Below, one piece after another: positions 8,755 to 16,592 of a stretch of DNA of 64,000 nucleotides (its first letter is position 1; every line of letters begins with the position of its first letter). The DNA comes from Rhizomicrobium palustre (GTDB taxonomy: Bacteria > Pseudomonadota > Alphaproteobacteria > Micropepsales > Micropepsaceae), in NCBI RefSeq assembly GCF_011761565.1, contig NZ_JAASRM010000001.1, positions 3,658,139 to 3,722,138 of the forward strand, read 5' to 3'. The notes below the pieces were generated by a model. It ran no database searches. It worked only from the letters and a program-made list of their open reading frames with translations, and was not told where the DNA came from. A program made the translations under genes and the position numbers.

Positions 8755-10062
8755 TCACGCTAAGCGCCGGGCGCGCAACTCCGTGATCCGACGCCCGGAC
8801 ATGGCGGTGACCTCGAAATGCCAGCCGTCGCTGTCAAAGGCGCTGCCGGTTTCGGGGATCTGTCCAAGCTGAGCGAGCGCGAAGCCTGCAATGGTGTGAT
8901 AACCACCTTCCTCGGGGTGCAGGCCGAGTTTCTCGAAGGCATCCGAGGCGATGGTCATGCCGTCGAATACCAGCGTGCCATCTTCGGCTTGCGAAATCTC
9001 CGGCTTGGCATCGCCGAGTTCAGGCATGTCACCCGCGATCGCTTCCAATAGATCGGTCTGGGTCACGATGCCTGCAAGGGTGCCGTATTCATCCACAATC
9101 ATCACCAGGCGAATGGGCTGCTGGCGGAAACGCTGCAAAAGATCGAAGACGGGCAGGGCTTCATGTACCACCAGAGGCTCGCTCAGCACCGCCATGGGAT
9201 CGAGCTTCTTGCCGTCCAGAAGCTGGTTGAGCAGGTCCTTCTTCAAAACCATACCTAATGGTTCATCAATGGTGCCGCGCCCGACCAGCAGCTGCTCATG
9301 ACGGCTAGTTCGGATGGTGTGCAGCTGCGCCTCGGGGCTGTCATCGAGATCTAGCCAATCTATATCCACGCGCGGGGTCATGATGTCGGAGGCGCGGCGC
9401 TGGCCGATATTCAGGGCACGGACGACCACATCGCGCTGGGTATCTTCCAGAATATCCGCGGCATGGCTAGCGCGCACCAGAAGCTTCAATTCCTCGGCGG
9501 AATGGGCCGCGCCTTCGCCTTCACCCGCATGCAAGCCGACGCTTTTCAGCACCAGATTGCCGAGGCCGTTGAGCCCCATGATCGCCGGGCGCAAAATGAA
9601 GAGAAACAGGCTTAGCGGTCGCACGATGGCCAGCGCCGTGCGCTCGCTTTTCTGCAAGGCCAGGCTCTTAGGCGCGAGCTCTCCGAACACGATATGCAGC
9701 GCGGTGATCAAAATGAACGCGATCACGATGGCGACGGAATGCTCGCCTGCCTTGGCGATATCCGAGGGCAAAAAATCGAACATCGGATCGATCAGATGCG
9801 CCAGTGCGGGCTCGCCGATCCAGCCCAAGGCCAATGACGAAATTGTGATCCCAAGCTGGGTGGCGGCGAGGTTGGCGTCGAGATGGGTGACGGCTTTTTG
9901 CAGCGTGCCCGCGCCGGTGCGGCGCTGGGAGACAAGCTCGGCCACACGGCTGCGGCGCACGGCGACCAAGGAGAACTCAGCGGCAACAAAAAAGCCATTT
10001 GCCGCCACCAATAGAAAAACCGCCCCAATCCCGATCAAATCCCAAAAAAGCGCATCACTCAA
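8755..10062 (-). CDS. CNNM/CorC-type (hemolysin family) membrane protein with CBS domains
   Basis: 435 residues. The N-terminal DUF21/CNNM domain (about 1-190) has four hydrophobic segments and the family motif ANGFFVAAEFSLVAVRRSR. A CBS pair follows at about 205-325, including DIMTPRVDIDWL, FDLLQRFRQQPIRLVMIVDE and YGTLAGIVTQTDLLEAI. A CorC_HlyC transporter-associated domain lies at about 345-430. CNNM/CorC proteins are linked to Mg2+ (or Co2+) export and resistance; 'hemolysin' is a historical label. The start is TTG at 10062, since no in-frame ATG precedes the conserved N-terminal helix; a GGGA lies about 12 bases upstream. The gene stands alone. Confidence 0.88.
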   Translation of the reverse strand: MSDALFWDLIGIGAVFLLVAANGFFVAAEFSLVAVRRSRVAELVSQRRTGAGTLQKAVTHLDANLAATQLGITISSLALGWIGEPALAHLIDPMFDFLPSDIAKAGEHSVAIVIAFILITALHIVFGELAPKSLALQKSERTALAIVRPLSLFLFILRPAIMGLNGLGNLVLKSVGLHAGEGEGAAHSAEELKLLVRASHAADILEDTQRDVVVRALNIGQRRASDIMTPRVDIDWLDLDDSPEAQLHTIRTSRHEQLLVGRGTIDEPLGMVLKKDLLNQLLDGKKLDPMAVLSEPLVVHEALPVFDLLQRFRQQPIRLVMIVDEYGTLAGIVTQTDLLEAIAGDMPELGDAKPEISQAEDGTLVFDGMTIASDAFEKLGLHPEEGGYHTIAGFALAQLGQIPETGSAFDSDGWHFEVTAMSGRRITELRARRLA

Positions 10063-10237
10063 AGTGCTGTTCCCATCCCGCGCAAGCGGGCCTCTTCACG
10101 TTCCGGCACCATCATAGCGGTAATTCCGGCTTATGTGAGGGTATCCCTGCTCACATCAGCGGCAGGACACGTGTGGCGATGTGTTTTTTCCGCGCGTCTT
10201 CGCGCAAGCTCGGCGTCTTCGTATTGAGGGGACGCAA

Positions 10238-10897
10238 ATGCTTAAGAGCCTTCAGGCAGCCTTTGCCCTGTTAACGCTTCTCGCGATGCCCATCGCGGCG
10301 CAGGCCCAGGCCACCTCGCGCCAATGTTCCGGCCAAGCGGGTGAGGTTCCGGGGCCAGCCTGTCTTGTGACGCGCACGGAGATTGGAACGCTGCCGCAAG
10401 GACCGCTCTATTGGGGAATCTATAGTTTTGCGGATGTCGCCACAGCGGAGCGCGCCAAGCCTTTGCGCGGTACGGTCACGGAAGCGTTCGGCAAGGTTTG
10501 GCTGTTCACGCTGGGACCGAAAACGGACTCGGTTGGGGAAGGGCAGCATCTTGCCGATATCGGACCGATTCCGCTTGCGGAGGCGCAAGGCAGCTTCAGC
10601 GCGGAATATCTGAAATCAACCTTCACGCCTGGCATGACGGCGCCAGTGCATGTGCATTCCGGGCCAGAGGCGTTCTATGCCATCAGCGGCGCGAGCTGCC
10701 TGGAAATGCCCGATGGCGCGCAGGTCGCGCGTGGCGCGGGCCATTCCCTAATGGTGCGCCAAGGCCCGCCCATGCTGCTGATGGCGATCGGCAAGGAGAC
10801 ACGGCAGGGCTTCGCGCTGATCCTGCATAACGCAACGCATCCGCCCACGACGCTTACCACAGCCTGGACACCAAAAGGGCTGTGCCCGAAGGAGTGA
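10238..10897 (+). CDS. secreted cupin-domain protein
   Basis: 219 residues, starting at ATG 10238 behind GAGGGGA, with a signal peptide (MLKSLQAAFALLTLLAMPIA, then AQAQA). A single cupin fold is suggested by PGMTAPVHVHSGPEAFYAIS, with two His and one Glu in the HxH-x-E arrangement used for metal binding, and by the later GHSLMVRQGPPM. Periplasmic cupins of this size have no common function. It is a single gene between a divergent CorC-like gene and the OLD nuclease, and its base composition is like that of the host. Confidence 0.75.
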   Translation: MLKSLQAAFALLTLLAMPIAAQAQATSRQCSGQAGEVPGPACLVTRTEIGTLPQGPLYWGIYSFADVATAERAKPLRGTVTEAFGKVWLFTLGPKTDSVGEGQHLADIGPIPLAEAQGSFSAEYLKSTFTPGMTAPVHVHSGPEAFYAISGASCLEMPDGAQVARGAGHSLMVRQGPPMLLMAIGKETRQGFALILHNATHPPTTLTTAWTPKGLCPKE

Positions 10898-11058
10898 GGG
10901 ATATTGAGACGCAGAGATTTGCCCAGGCGGTGGCTCATTTCGCTATCCAGATGCCGACGGGAATAGGTCTCCCCAAATGTCTATGCCTGCACAGCCGGTA
11001 GACGAAAGCCGTCAAAGGAGCGTAAAATAGTAGCTGAATGATCATTGGCGGGGGGATC
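10898..11058. other. left flank of the OLD-nuclease insert
   Basis: 161 bases in which composition shifts from GC-rich to AT-richer. It holds the leader of the OLD gene (GGCGGGGGGATC before ATG 11059). I see no integrase, tRNA end or clear attachment repeat. Confidence 0.45.
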
Positions 11059-13026
11059 ATGATTGTCCAAGAAATAGGCGTCAGAAACTATCGTTCACTA
11101 AAAGATGAAAAGATTAGCTGCGATACACTCACAGCTTTGGTTGGCCCAAATGGCGCTGGAAAGTCATGTTTTATTCGTGCGCTAGATCTATTTTATTCGC
11201 CCTCTCCAAATCTAAGTAGAGATGATTTCTATAATCACGATATCAGTAGCGATATCGAAATTGCGATCACATTTACCGCCTTAACAGAGAGAGAAAACTC
11301 GCGATTTTCTTCTCGTGTGCAGAATGGAATTCTTCCCGTTGTAAGAGTGCTGTCGCTAACTTCGAGAAATACCGGCAGATACTATGGCTTCGTTCGGCAG
11401 TTTCCCGGATTTGCGGGCCTTCGCGCATTGTCAGGGCGCGAACAGATTAACTTTTATCGGGAGTTCAGAAAGTCCGATGAATGGAAAGATGTCTTGCCTG
11501 TGGCGACATCTGGTGCTGCGGTCGCGGAGGCTCTAGATCAGTGGGAATTTGAGCATCAAGGATTTCTGGAAGTTGGTCGGGATGATGGGCAATTCATTGG
11601 ATTCGAGAATGTAGCGAGGGGATACCTAAGCGACGCTACTAAGTTTATATTCATCCCAGCCATTCGCGATGCCGCTGACGACGTCCGGGAAGGAAAGGCA
11701 TCGCCAATCACGCAGCTAATGGACTTAGTTGTCAGATCGACCTTGGCGACCAATGAAGAGATCGCGACTCTTAAGGCTGAGACCCAAAAGAAGTACGTTG
11801 AGCTTACTAATCCAGGTAATCTTCCAGCACTTGGTTTGCTCGCGGAAAACCTCTCTGGCACGCTCCATCAGTATTACGAAGAGACTGACGTAAAACTTCG
11901 ATGGCTTCCCCCTGATGAGTTCTCTTTACCGCTGCCAAAAGCTGACGTACGCCTATTTGAAGATAATCTAGACATACCTGTTTCAAAAGTGGGACATGGT
12001 CTGCAGAGAGCATTCATTCTGTCACTGCTGCAGCATTTGGCAATCGCTCGGGCTCCTGTGGCAGCAACAGAAACGAATGCGGAAACAGTATCAGAAGTTG
12101 GCCCAACTGAAGGGGAGCTCAATCTGATTTTCGGAATTGAGGAACCCGAGATATATCAACACCCAAATCGTCAGCGGCACTTTGCCAAAGTTTTGCTGGA
12201 GTTGACAAAAAACGCCATCCCTGGAGTGGCTGCGAGAACTCAAATTATTTACGCCACTCACTCACCGTTGATGGTTGGAATTGACCGATTTGATAACATA
12301 CGGCGCATCACACGGATCCAGGCAGAAGCGGAAATGCCAAAGGTGAGTCGAGCTGCACAAACCACTTGGGACGAAGTGGCAGAAATTGTGTGGATCGCTA
12401 ATGGAGAGCCATTACCCAAGTACACTGGAGCGACAATTCGTCCCCGTGTAGTCTCACTTATGACGCCTTGGATGAATGAAGGTTTCTTCGCTGACGCCAC
12501 AGTTCTTGTTGAAGGAGAAGATGATAGAGCCGCGCTTTTGGGAGCGGCACTGGCTATCGGAATAGATCTTGAAAGCCGCGGCTACGCTGTAATTCCATGT
12601 AACGGAAAGACCAATTTGGACAGATGCAAAACTATTTTTGAAAAACTTGGAATACCAACATTTATTCTCTGGGATAGCGATTTCCATTTGTTAGGTAAGG
12701 ACAAAGCTGACGCGGAAAATGCGATCAAGCAAAACCGCACCCTTTTACGTTTAGTAGGTCATCAAGAGGAAGACTGGCCGTCGATAATTGAAAATAGGTT
12801 TGCTTGTTTCAAAGATTGTCTCGAGGTTACCCTTAGAAATGAGATTGGGGCAGAAGTTTTTGACGCTTTATTGGCGGATGTTCAGACTCGATATGCGATA
12901 AGTAAACGAAAATACGCTCTTAAAAACCCGCTTGTTATTTCGGAAGTCCTCAAGTCGGCTGCCTCAGATGCCTGCACATCCAAAACTTTAAATGATATTG
13001 TCAACGCAATAGTACAGCTAAAATAG
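11059..13026 (+). CDS. OLD-family ATPase with C-terminal TOPRIM nuclease domain
   Basis: 655 residues from ATG 11059, which has GGGGGGA just upstream; an ATG 21 bases earlier overlaps that site. The N-terminal ABC/SMC-like ATPase has Walker A GPNGAGKS, a signature-like SKVGHGLQRAF, Walker B LIFGIEEPEIYQHP and the switch motif YATHSP. The C-terminal TOPRIM domain has TVLVEGEDDRAAL and a downstream WDSD acidic pair. This is the layout of OLD (overcoming lysogenization defect) nucleases and of GajA. No UvrD-like helicase (GajB), reverse transcriptase or methylase is next to it, so it reads as a solitary class 1-type OLD protein. The codons are much more A/T-rich than in both neighbours, a sign of horizontal acquisition. 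Anti-phage or anti-plasmid activity is inference from the family. Confidence 0.88.
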   Translation: MIVQEIGVRNYRSLKDEKISCDTLTALVGPNGAGKSCFIRALDLFYSPSPNLSRDDFYNHDISSDIEIAITFTALTERENSRFSSRVQNGILPVVRVLSLTSRNTGRYYGFVRQFPGFAGLRALSGREQINFYREFRKSDEWKDVLPVATSGAAVAEALDQWEFEHQGFLEVGRDDGQFIGFENVARGYLSDATKFIFIPAIRDAADDVREGKASPITQLMDLVVRSTLATNEEIATLKAETQKKYVELTNPGNLPALGLLAENLSGTLHQYYEETDVKLRWLPPDEFSLPLPKADVRLFEDNLDIPVSKVGHGLQRAFILSLLQHLAIARAPVAATETNAETVSEVGPTEGELNLIFGIEEPEIYQHPNRQRHFAKVLLELTKNAIPGVAARTQIIYATHSPLMVGIDRFDNIRRITRIQAEAEMPKVSRAAQTTWDEVAEIVWIANGEPLPKYTGATIRPRVVSLMTPWMNEGFFADATVLVEGEDDRAALLGAALAIGIDLESRGYAVIPCNGKTNLDRCKTIFEKLGIPTFILWDSDFHLLGKDKADAENAIKQNRTLLRLVGHQEEDWPSIIENRFACFKDCLEVTLRNEIGAEVFDALLADVQTRYAISKRKYALKNPLVISEVLKSAASDACTSKTLNDIVNAIVQLK

Positions 13027-13383
13027 CTTTAGCTGACTAGACGTATGAGCTTGAGCAACGCTGGTCCTTTCTCGTTGCTATTGGGCTACTGGCTAATTTC
13101 GGGGTAATGGACTGAAGCGTGGCTGATGCACGGGCCACATGGTGTAGTTCAAGGGAGCTATGCCCCCTCCAAAAACACTTCCTCCTACATTTATGTCGCG
13201 AACCGGACTCGGCGCCCGGCTTCCCCTTGGGCGAGCGACCTGGGGCCTAACCGGCCACGAACCCCGCCAATCTCCTCCCCAACTCCTTGTAGAATCAGTC
13301 AGATAACCGGACATTAAGCGGCTGGACGCCATGCTGGCAGGATTGTAAGGATGGTTCGTCCTTTCTCCCCCATAGGAGCACGC
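13027..13383. other. 357-base intergenic region right of the OLD gene
   Basis: The composition returns to GC-rich after about 13090. No start-to-stop gene with a ribosome binding site is seen on either strand until the AGGAG of the ClpP-like gene. The minus strand stays open through 13093 as an extension of a ClpP-antisense frame. I compared the GC-rich middle (13185-13280) with tmRNA, SRP RNA and RNase P hallmarks and recognised none. Confidence 0.5.
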
Positions 13384-13983
13384 ATGTTTCGCCTCGATGA
13401 AGAAGACGACGAGAAGACCAAGGTGGAGCCCAAAGAGGCCGATCCTGTGCCGGTGCAAAAGGCGCTGTTCAAATCGCGCACCGTTCTCATCTTCGGCGAA
13501 GTCGACATGAAGATGGCCGAGCGGGTTTCGGCCCAGCTTCTGGCGCTCGCCTCCGAGAACAAGGACGACATCAAGGTCGTGATCAACTCGCCGGGCGGCC
13601 ATGTCGAAGCCGGCGACACCATGCACGACATGCTGCGCTATATCGGCCCCCGCGTGAAGGTGATCGGCACCGGCTGGGTGGCCTCCGCGGGCGCGCATAT
13701 CTTCCTCGGCGCCCATAAGGATAGCCGCTTCTGCCTGCCCAATACCCGCTTCCTGCTGCACCAGCCGCTCGGCGGCGTGCGCGGCCAGGCCACGGATATC
13801 GAGATCGAGGCCGAAGAGATCATCAAGATGCGCGAACGCCTCAACCGCATCATCGCGCGCGAGACGGGTCAGCCCCTGGAGCGCATCCTGGCCGATACCG
13901 AGCGCAATTTCTGGATGGGCGCGCAAGCGGCTGTCGAATACGGCCTGGTGACCAAGGTCATCACCAACGCCTCGGAACTTTAA
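13384..13983 (+). CDS. ClpP-like serine protease subunit with Asn at the catalytic Asp position
   Basis: 199 residues from ATG 13384, behind AGGAG; a longer frame from 13351 lacks a site. The ClpP fold is clear: VVINSPGGHVEAGDTMHDML, VASAGAHIFLGAHK, RFCLPNTRFLLHQPLGG, QATDIEIEAEEI and AAVEYGLVTKVI. Ser101 and His126 align with Ser97 and His122 of E. coli ClpP. The third triad residue (Asp171) aligns with Asn175 in DTERNFWMGA. The N-terminus is unusually acidic and lysine-rich (LDEEDDEKTKVEPKEAD), unlike a normal ClpP propeptide. It is probably a secondary ClpP paralogue, possibly forming mixed rings. A GH13 gene starts one base after its stop. Confidence 0.88.
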   Translation: MFRLDEEDDEKTKVEPKEADPVPVQKALFKSRTVLIFGEVDMKMAERVSAQLLALASENKDDIKVVINSPGGHVEAGDTMHDMLRYIGPRVKVIGTGWVASAGAHIFLGAHKDSRFCLPNTRFLLHQPLGGVRGQATDIEIEAEEIIKMRERLNRIIARETGQPLERILADTERNFWMGAQAAVEYGLVTKVITNASEL

Positions 13984-13984
13984 G

Positions 13985-15598
13985 GTGGAAGGGCCTGATG
14001 GAACGGCGCCCTGGTGGAAAGGGGCTGTCGTCTATCAGGTCTATATCCGCAGCTTTTTTGACGGCAATGGCGACGGGCAGGGCGATTTCGCCGGGCTCGC
14101 CGCCAAGCTGGACTACATCAAAGCGCTGGGCGTGGACGCGATCTGGCTGTCGCCGATCCATCCTTCGCCCAATCGCGATTGGGGCTATGACGTTTCCGAT
14201 TACGAGGACGTCCACCCCGATTACGGCAGCCTCGCCGATTTCGACCATCTCCTGAAAGAAGCCCATGCCCGCGGGCTGAAAGTGGTGCTGGACGAGGTCC
14301 TCTGCCACAGCTCCGACGAGCATCCCTGGTTCAAGGATTCGATGTTCCGGGGCGAGAAATCCGACTGGTATGTCTGGGCTGATCCGGCGCTGGATGGCAC
14401 AGCGCCCAATAACTGGCTTTCGGTGTTTGGCGGCCCGGCCTGGTCCTATCAGCCTGCGCGGCGCCAGCATTATCACCACAAATTCCTCCGACAGCAGCCC
14501 AAGCTGAACTGGCAAAACCCAGCCATGCGCGAAGCCGGGCTGAAGGTGATCGATTTCTGGCTGAAGCGCGGCGTGGATGGCTATCGCCTCGATGTTGCCA
14601 ATGGCTTTCTGCATGACCCGGCCCTGACGCCCAACCCCGCCGTGCCGCTGGATAAGCGCAGCGACGTCCATTGGGCCGATGCCGATAACCAGCAGGAGCA
14701 TCTTTTCGACTGCAACCTGCCGGAAAATGTCGGCGTGCTGGAACAAATCCGCCACCGGGTGGAAGCTTATGGCGGGCGGTTCGTATTCGGGGAATTCTCC
14801 GAAGGCTACGAGCGCGCCGGGGCCTATGCCGCGCCTGACGAGGGGCTGCATGGCGGCTACACCTTCTACATGCTGCGCCAGAAAGAGCTTTCGCCCGCTT
14901 TCGTCACCGGCAATTACGCCCTGCTGGAAGGACATCCTCGCCATTGGCCGGTGGTGGCGTTTTCGAACCACGACGTCACTCGTACCGCTAGCCGCTTTGG
15001 TGCGCCGCCCGAGGGCGATCACGAGCTTGCCAAGCTGCTTCTGGCGCTGCTGTTCTCGCTGAAAGGTACGGTCTGCCTCTATCAGGGCGAGGAGCTGGGG
15101 CTGACGGAAGTCGATCTCCGCCGCGATCAGATGCGCGATCCGGTCGGCGATCTCTATTTCCCGGTCTTCAAGGGCCGCGATGGCTGCCGCACCCCGATGC
15201 CTTGGGATGCTGATGCGGCGAATTTCGGTTTTTCGACCGGCACACCTTGGCTGCCGCTGGGGCCAGCCCATCGCGGGCTTTCGGTCTCCGAGCAGGAAAA
15301 GGACGAGGGCTCGGCGCTGATGTTTGCCCGCCGCTTCCTGGCCTTCCGCAAAAACCATGCGGCGCTGATCCGGGGCGAGATGGAGTTTCTGTCCGTGACC
15401 GGTTCCGTGCTGGCCTTCACCCGCAAGCTGGCGGGCGAGACGGTGCTGTGCGTCTTCAACCTCGGCCGGGAAGATTCGGTGTTTGATCTGGCCGGTTTTA
15501 ATGGCGCAGCGGCTTTGGATATCGCCTGCGGTGCGGCGCAGGCGAAAGACGGCGCTCTCCGCTTGGCACCCTTAAGTGCTTGGTTCGGCATTCTCTGA
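13985..15598 (+). CDS. GH13 alpha-glucosidase-like enzyme
   Basis: 537 residues, starting with GTG at 13985, only one base past the ClpP-like stop. The (beta/alpha)8 barrel motifs of glycoside hydrolase family 13 are in order: AIWLSPIHPSPNRDWGYDVS, VVLDEVLCHSS, GVDGYRLDVANGF (nucleophile Asp), RFVFGEFSEG (acid/base Glu) and VVAFSNHDVTR (transition-state Asp). A short C-terminal beta domain follows. The pattern is that of intracellular alpha-glucosidases of the GH13_23/GH13_17 kind that act on small alpha-glucosides; there is no signal peptide. Exact specificity cannot be read. Its 3' end overlaps the convergent NifU-like gene by 27 bases. Confidence 0.9.
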   Translation: MEGPDGTAPWWKGAVVYQVYIRSFFDGNGDGQGDFAGLAAKLDYIKALGVDAIWLSPIHPSPNRDWGYDVSDYEDVHPDYGSLADFDHLLKEAHARGLKVVLDEVLCHSSDEHPWFKDSMFRGEKSDWYVWADPALDGTAPNNWLSVFGGPAWSYQPARRQHYHHKFLRQQPKLNWQNPAMREAGLKVIDFWLKRGVDGYRLDVANGFLHDPALTPNPAVPLDKRSDVHWADADNQQEHLFDCNLPENVGVLEQIRHRVEAYGGRFVFGEFSEGYERAGAYAAPDEGLHGGYTFYMLRQKELSPAFVTGNYALLEGHPRHWPVVAFSNHDVTRTASRFGAPPEGDHELAKLLLALLFSLKGTVCLYQGEELGLTEVDLRRDQMRDPVGDLYFPVFKGRDGCRTPMPWDADAANFGFSTGTPWLPLGPAHRGLSVSEQEKDEGSALMFARRFLAFRKNHAALIRGEMEFLSVTGSVLAFTRKLAGETVLCVFNLGREDSVFDLAGFNGAAALDIACGAAQAKDGALRLAPLSAWFGIL

Positions 15599-16015
15599 CA
15601 CTGGCTCTGAAACTGCCGTCAGCGCGGCTTCGATCGGCAAAAGCACGCAGCGGTGCCGCGCGGGGTGGCGAGCGACATCGGCCAGCACCGCGAAAGGCGC
15701 GAAATCGCCTTCGGGCGCGGCGCCGCCCTCCAGCATGATTTCGATGGCATCCTTCAAGGCGGCGAGGTCGGCGATGCCATGACCGGGCAGGGCCTTGGCC
15801 AGGATGGAAGCCGCAGCCTGGGTGAGGACGCAGGCCTTGGTGTCATGCGCCACCGCGGTGACGGCGTGGTCCGCCAATGAGAGGTCGATGGTGGTGCGGT
15901 CGCCGCAGATCGGGTTCTTGGCGGTGTGACTGCAGCTTGGATGCGGCAGCCGCCCTGCCGTGCTGATGTCAGCCGCGTGGCGCAAGACGGCGGTCGAGTA
16001 GGGCAAGTCACTCAT
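15572..16015 (-). CDS. NifU/IscU-like iron-sulfur scaffold protein
   Basis: 147 residues from ATG 16015. The three scaffold cysteines are in family context: HTAKNPICGDR, DTKACVLTQAAASIL and RHRCVLLPIEAAL. This matches the NifU N-terminal/IscU/SufU fold that builds and hands on [2Fe-2S] clusters. The usual Asp beside the first Cys is present (CGD). It overlaps the MobA-like gene (ATGAGTGA), forming one leftward operon with that gene and a two-component system. The grouping with MocA/MobA, XdhC and CoxG-type genes suggests a link to molybdenum hydroxylases, which also need [2Fe-2S] clusters; that is inference. Confidence 0.82.
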   Translation of the reverse strand: MSDLPYSTAVLRHAADISTAGRLPHPSCSHTAKNPICGDRTTIDLSLADHAVTAVAHDTKACVLTQAAASILAKALPGHGIADLAALKDAIEIMLEGGAAPEGDFAPFAVLADVARHPARHRCVLLPIEAALTAVSEPVSENAEPST

Positions 16016-16592
16016 AGCGATGAAGGTCATCCGGGGTGTCGATGTCGATGTGGACTGCCGGGTCACCGACTTCAAGGGTATAGACCCAATCTTGATGGGC
16101 GGTGATCAGCGCCTTGGCGCCACGGTCGCCGCTGAGGGCCAGAAGCTCCGGGAAGAACTGCCGCCCCCAAAGGACGGGATTTCCTTGCCGTCCCTGGCTC
16201 AAGGGAACCCCGATCGCACGCGAAGAAGTCGGTGAAAACATCTCGATGAGCTGATCGATGATTTCGGCGGACACCAAAGGCATGTCGCCGAGCAAGATCA
16301 GGGCGCCCGCGCAATCGGGCGGAACACTCTTAAGGCCTTGGATGAGAGAACTGCTCAAACCTGTTGAAAAGTCGATGTTATCCACAAGTTCAACTTTTGT
16401 ATCCGCTAGCACGGCTTTGACAGCGTGAGACTCGGCCCCCGTGACGACCACGACCGTGCCCGCAGTGCTCGCTTGGGCGCTCTCTACCACATGCCGGATC
16501 AAGGGTTTGCCCCGGAACTCTTGAAGCAGTTTGTTGGCGCCAAAACGGCGCGAAAGCCCGGCGGCCAAGACGATGGCAGCGATTTTGGGCAT
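16008..16592 (-). CDS. MobA/MocA-like nucleotidyltransferase
   Basis: 194 residues from ATG 16592. The N-terminal nucleotide-binding signature is IVLAAGLSRRFGANKLLQEF. GALILLGDMPLVS is the metal-binding GDMP motif, and GNPVLWGRQFFPELLALSGD, followed by GAKAL, is the MocA/MobA substrate loop. Members transfer CMP or GMP to the molybdopterin cofactor; the long LSRRFGxNKLL motif fits the cytidylyltransferase (MocA) side better. The start overlaps the stop of the histidine kinase (TGATG), and its end overlaps the NifU-like gene. XdhC, which collects the MCD cofactor made by MocA-type enzymes, is encoded 3 kb away. Confidence 0.83.
   Translation of the reverse strand: MPKIAAIVLAAGLSRRFGANKLLQEFRGKPLIRHVVESAQASTAGTVVVVTGAESHAVKAVLADTKVELVDNIDFSTGLSSSLIQGLKSVPPDCAGALILLGDMPLVSAEIIDQLIEMFSPTSSRAIGVPLSQGRQGNPVLWGRQFFPELLALSGDRGAKALITAHQDWVYTLEVGDPAVHIDIDTPDDLHRYE

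Noticed and set aside
11059-13026. Gabija or retron defence system
   Set aside because: No UvrD-like GajB, reverse transcriptase or msr/msd-like RNA is next to the OLD gene, so only a solitary OLD protein can be claimed.
13180-13285. tmRNA, SRP RNA or RNase P RNA
   Set aside because: None of the sequence hallmarks of these RNAs was found on either strand.
13093-13926. 277-codon minus-strand frame over clpP and the intergenic tract
   Set aside because: Most of it is antisense to clpP. Only the tail outside clpP is kept, as a question about the intergenic region.
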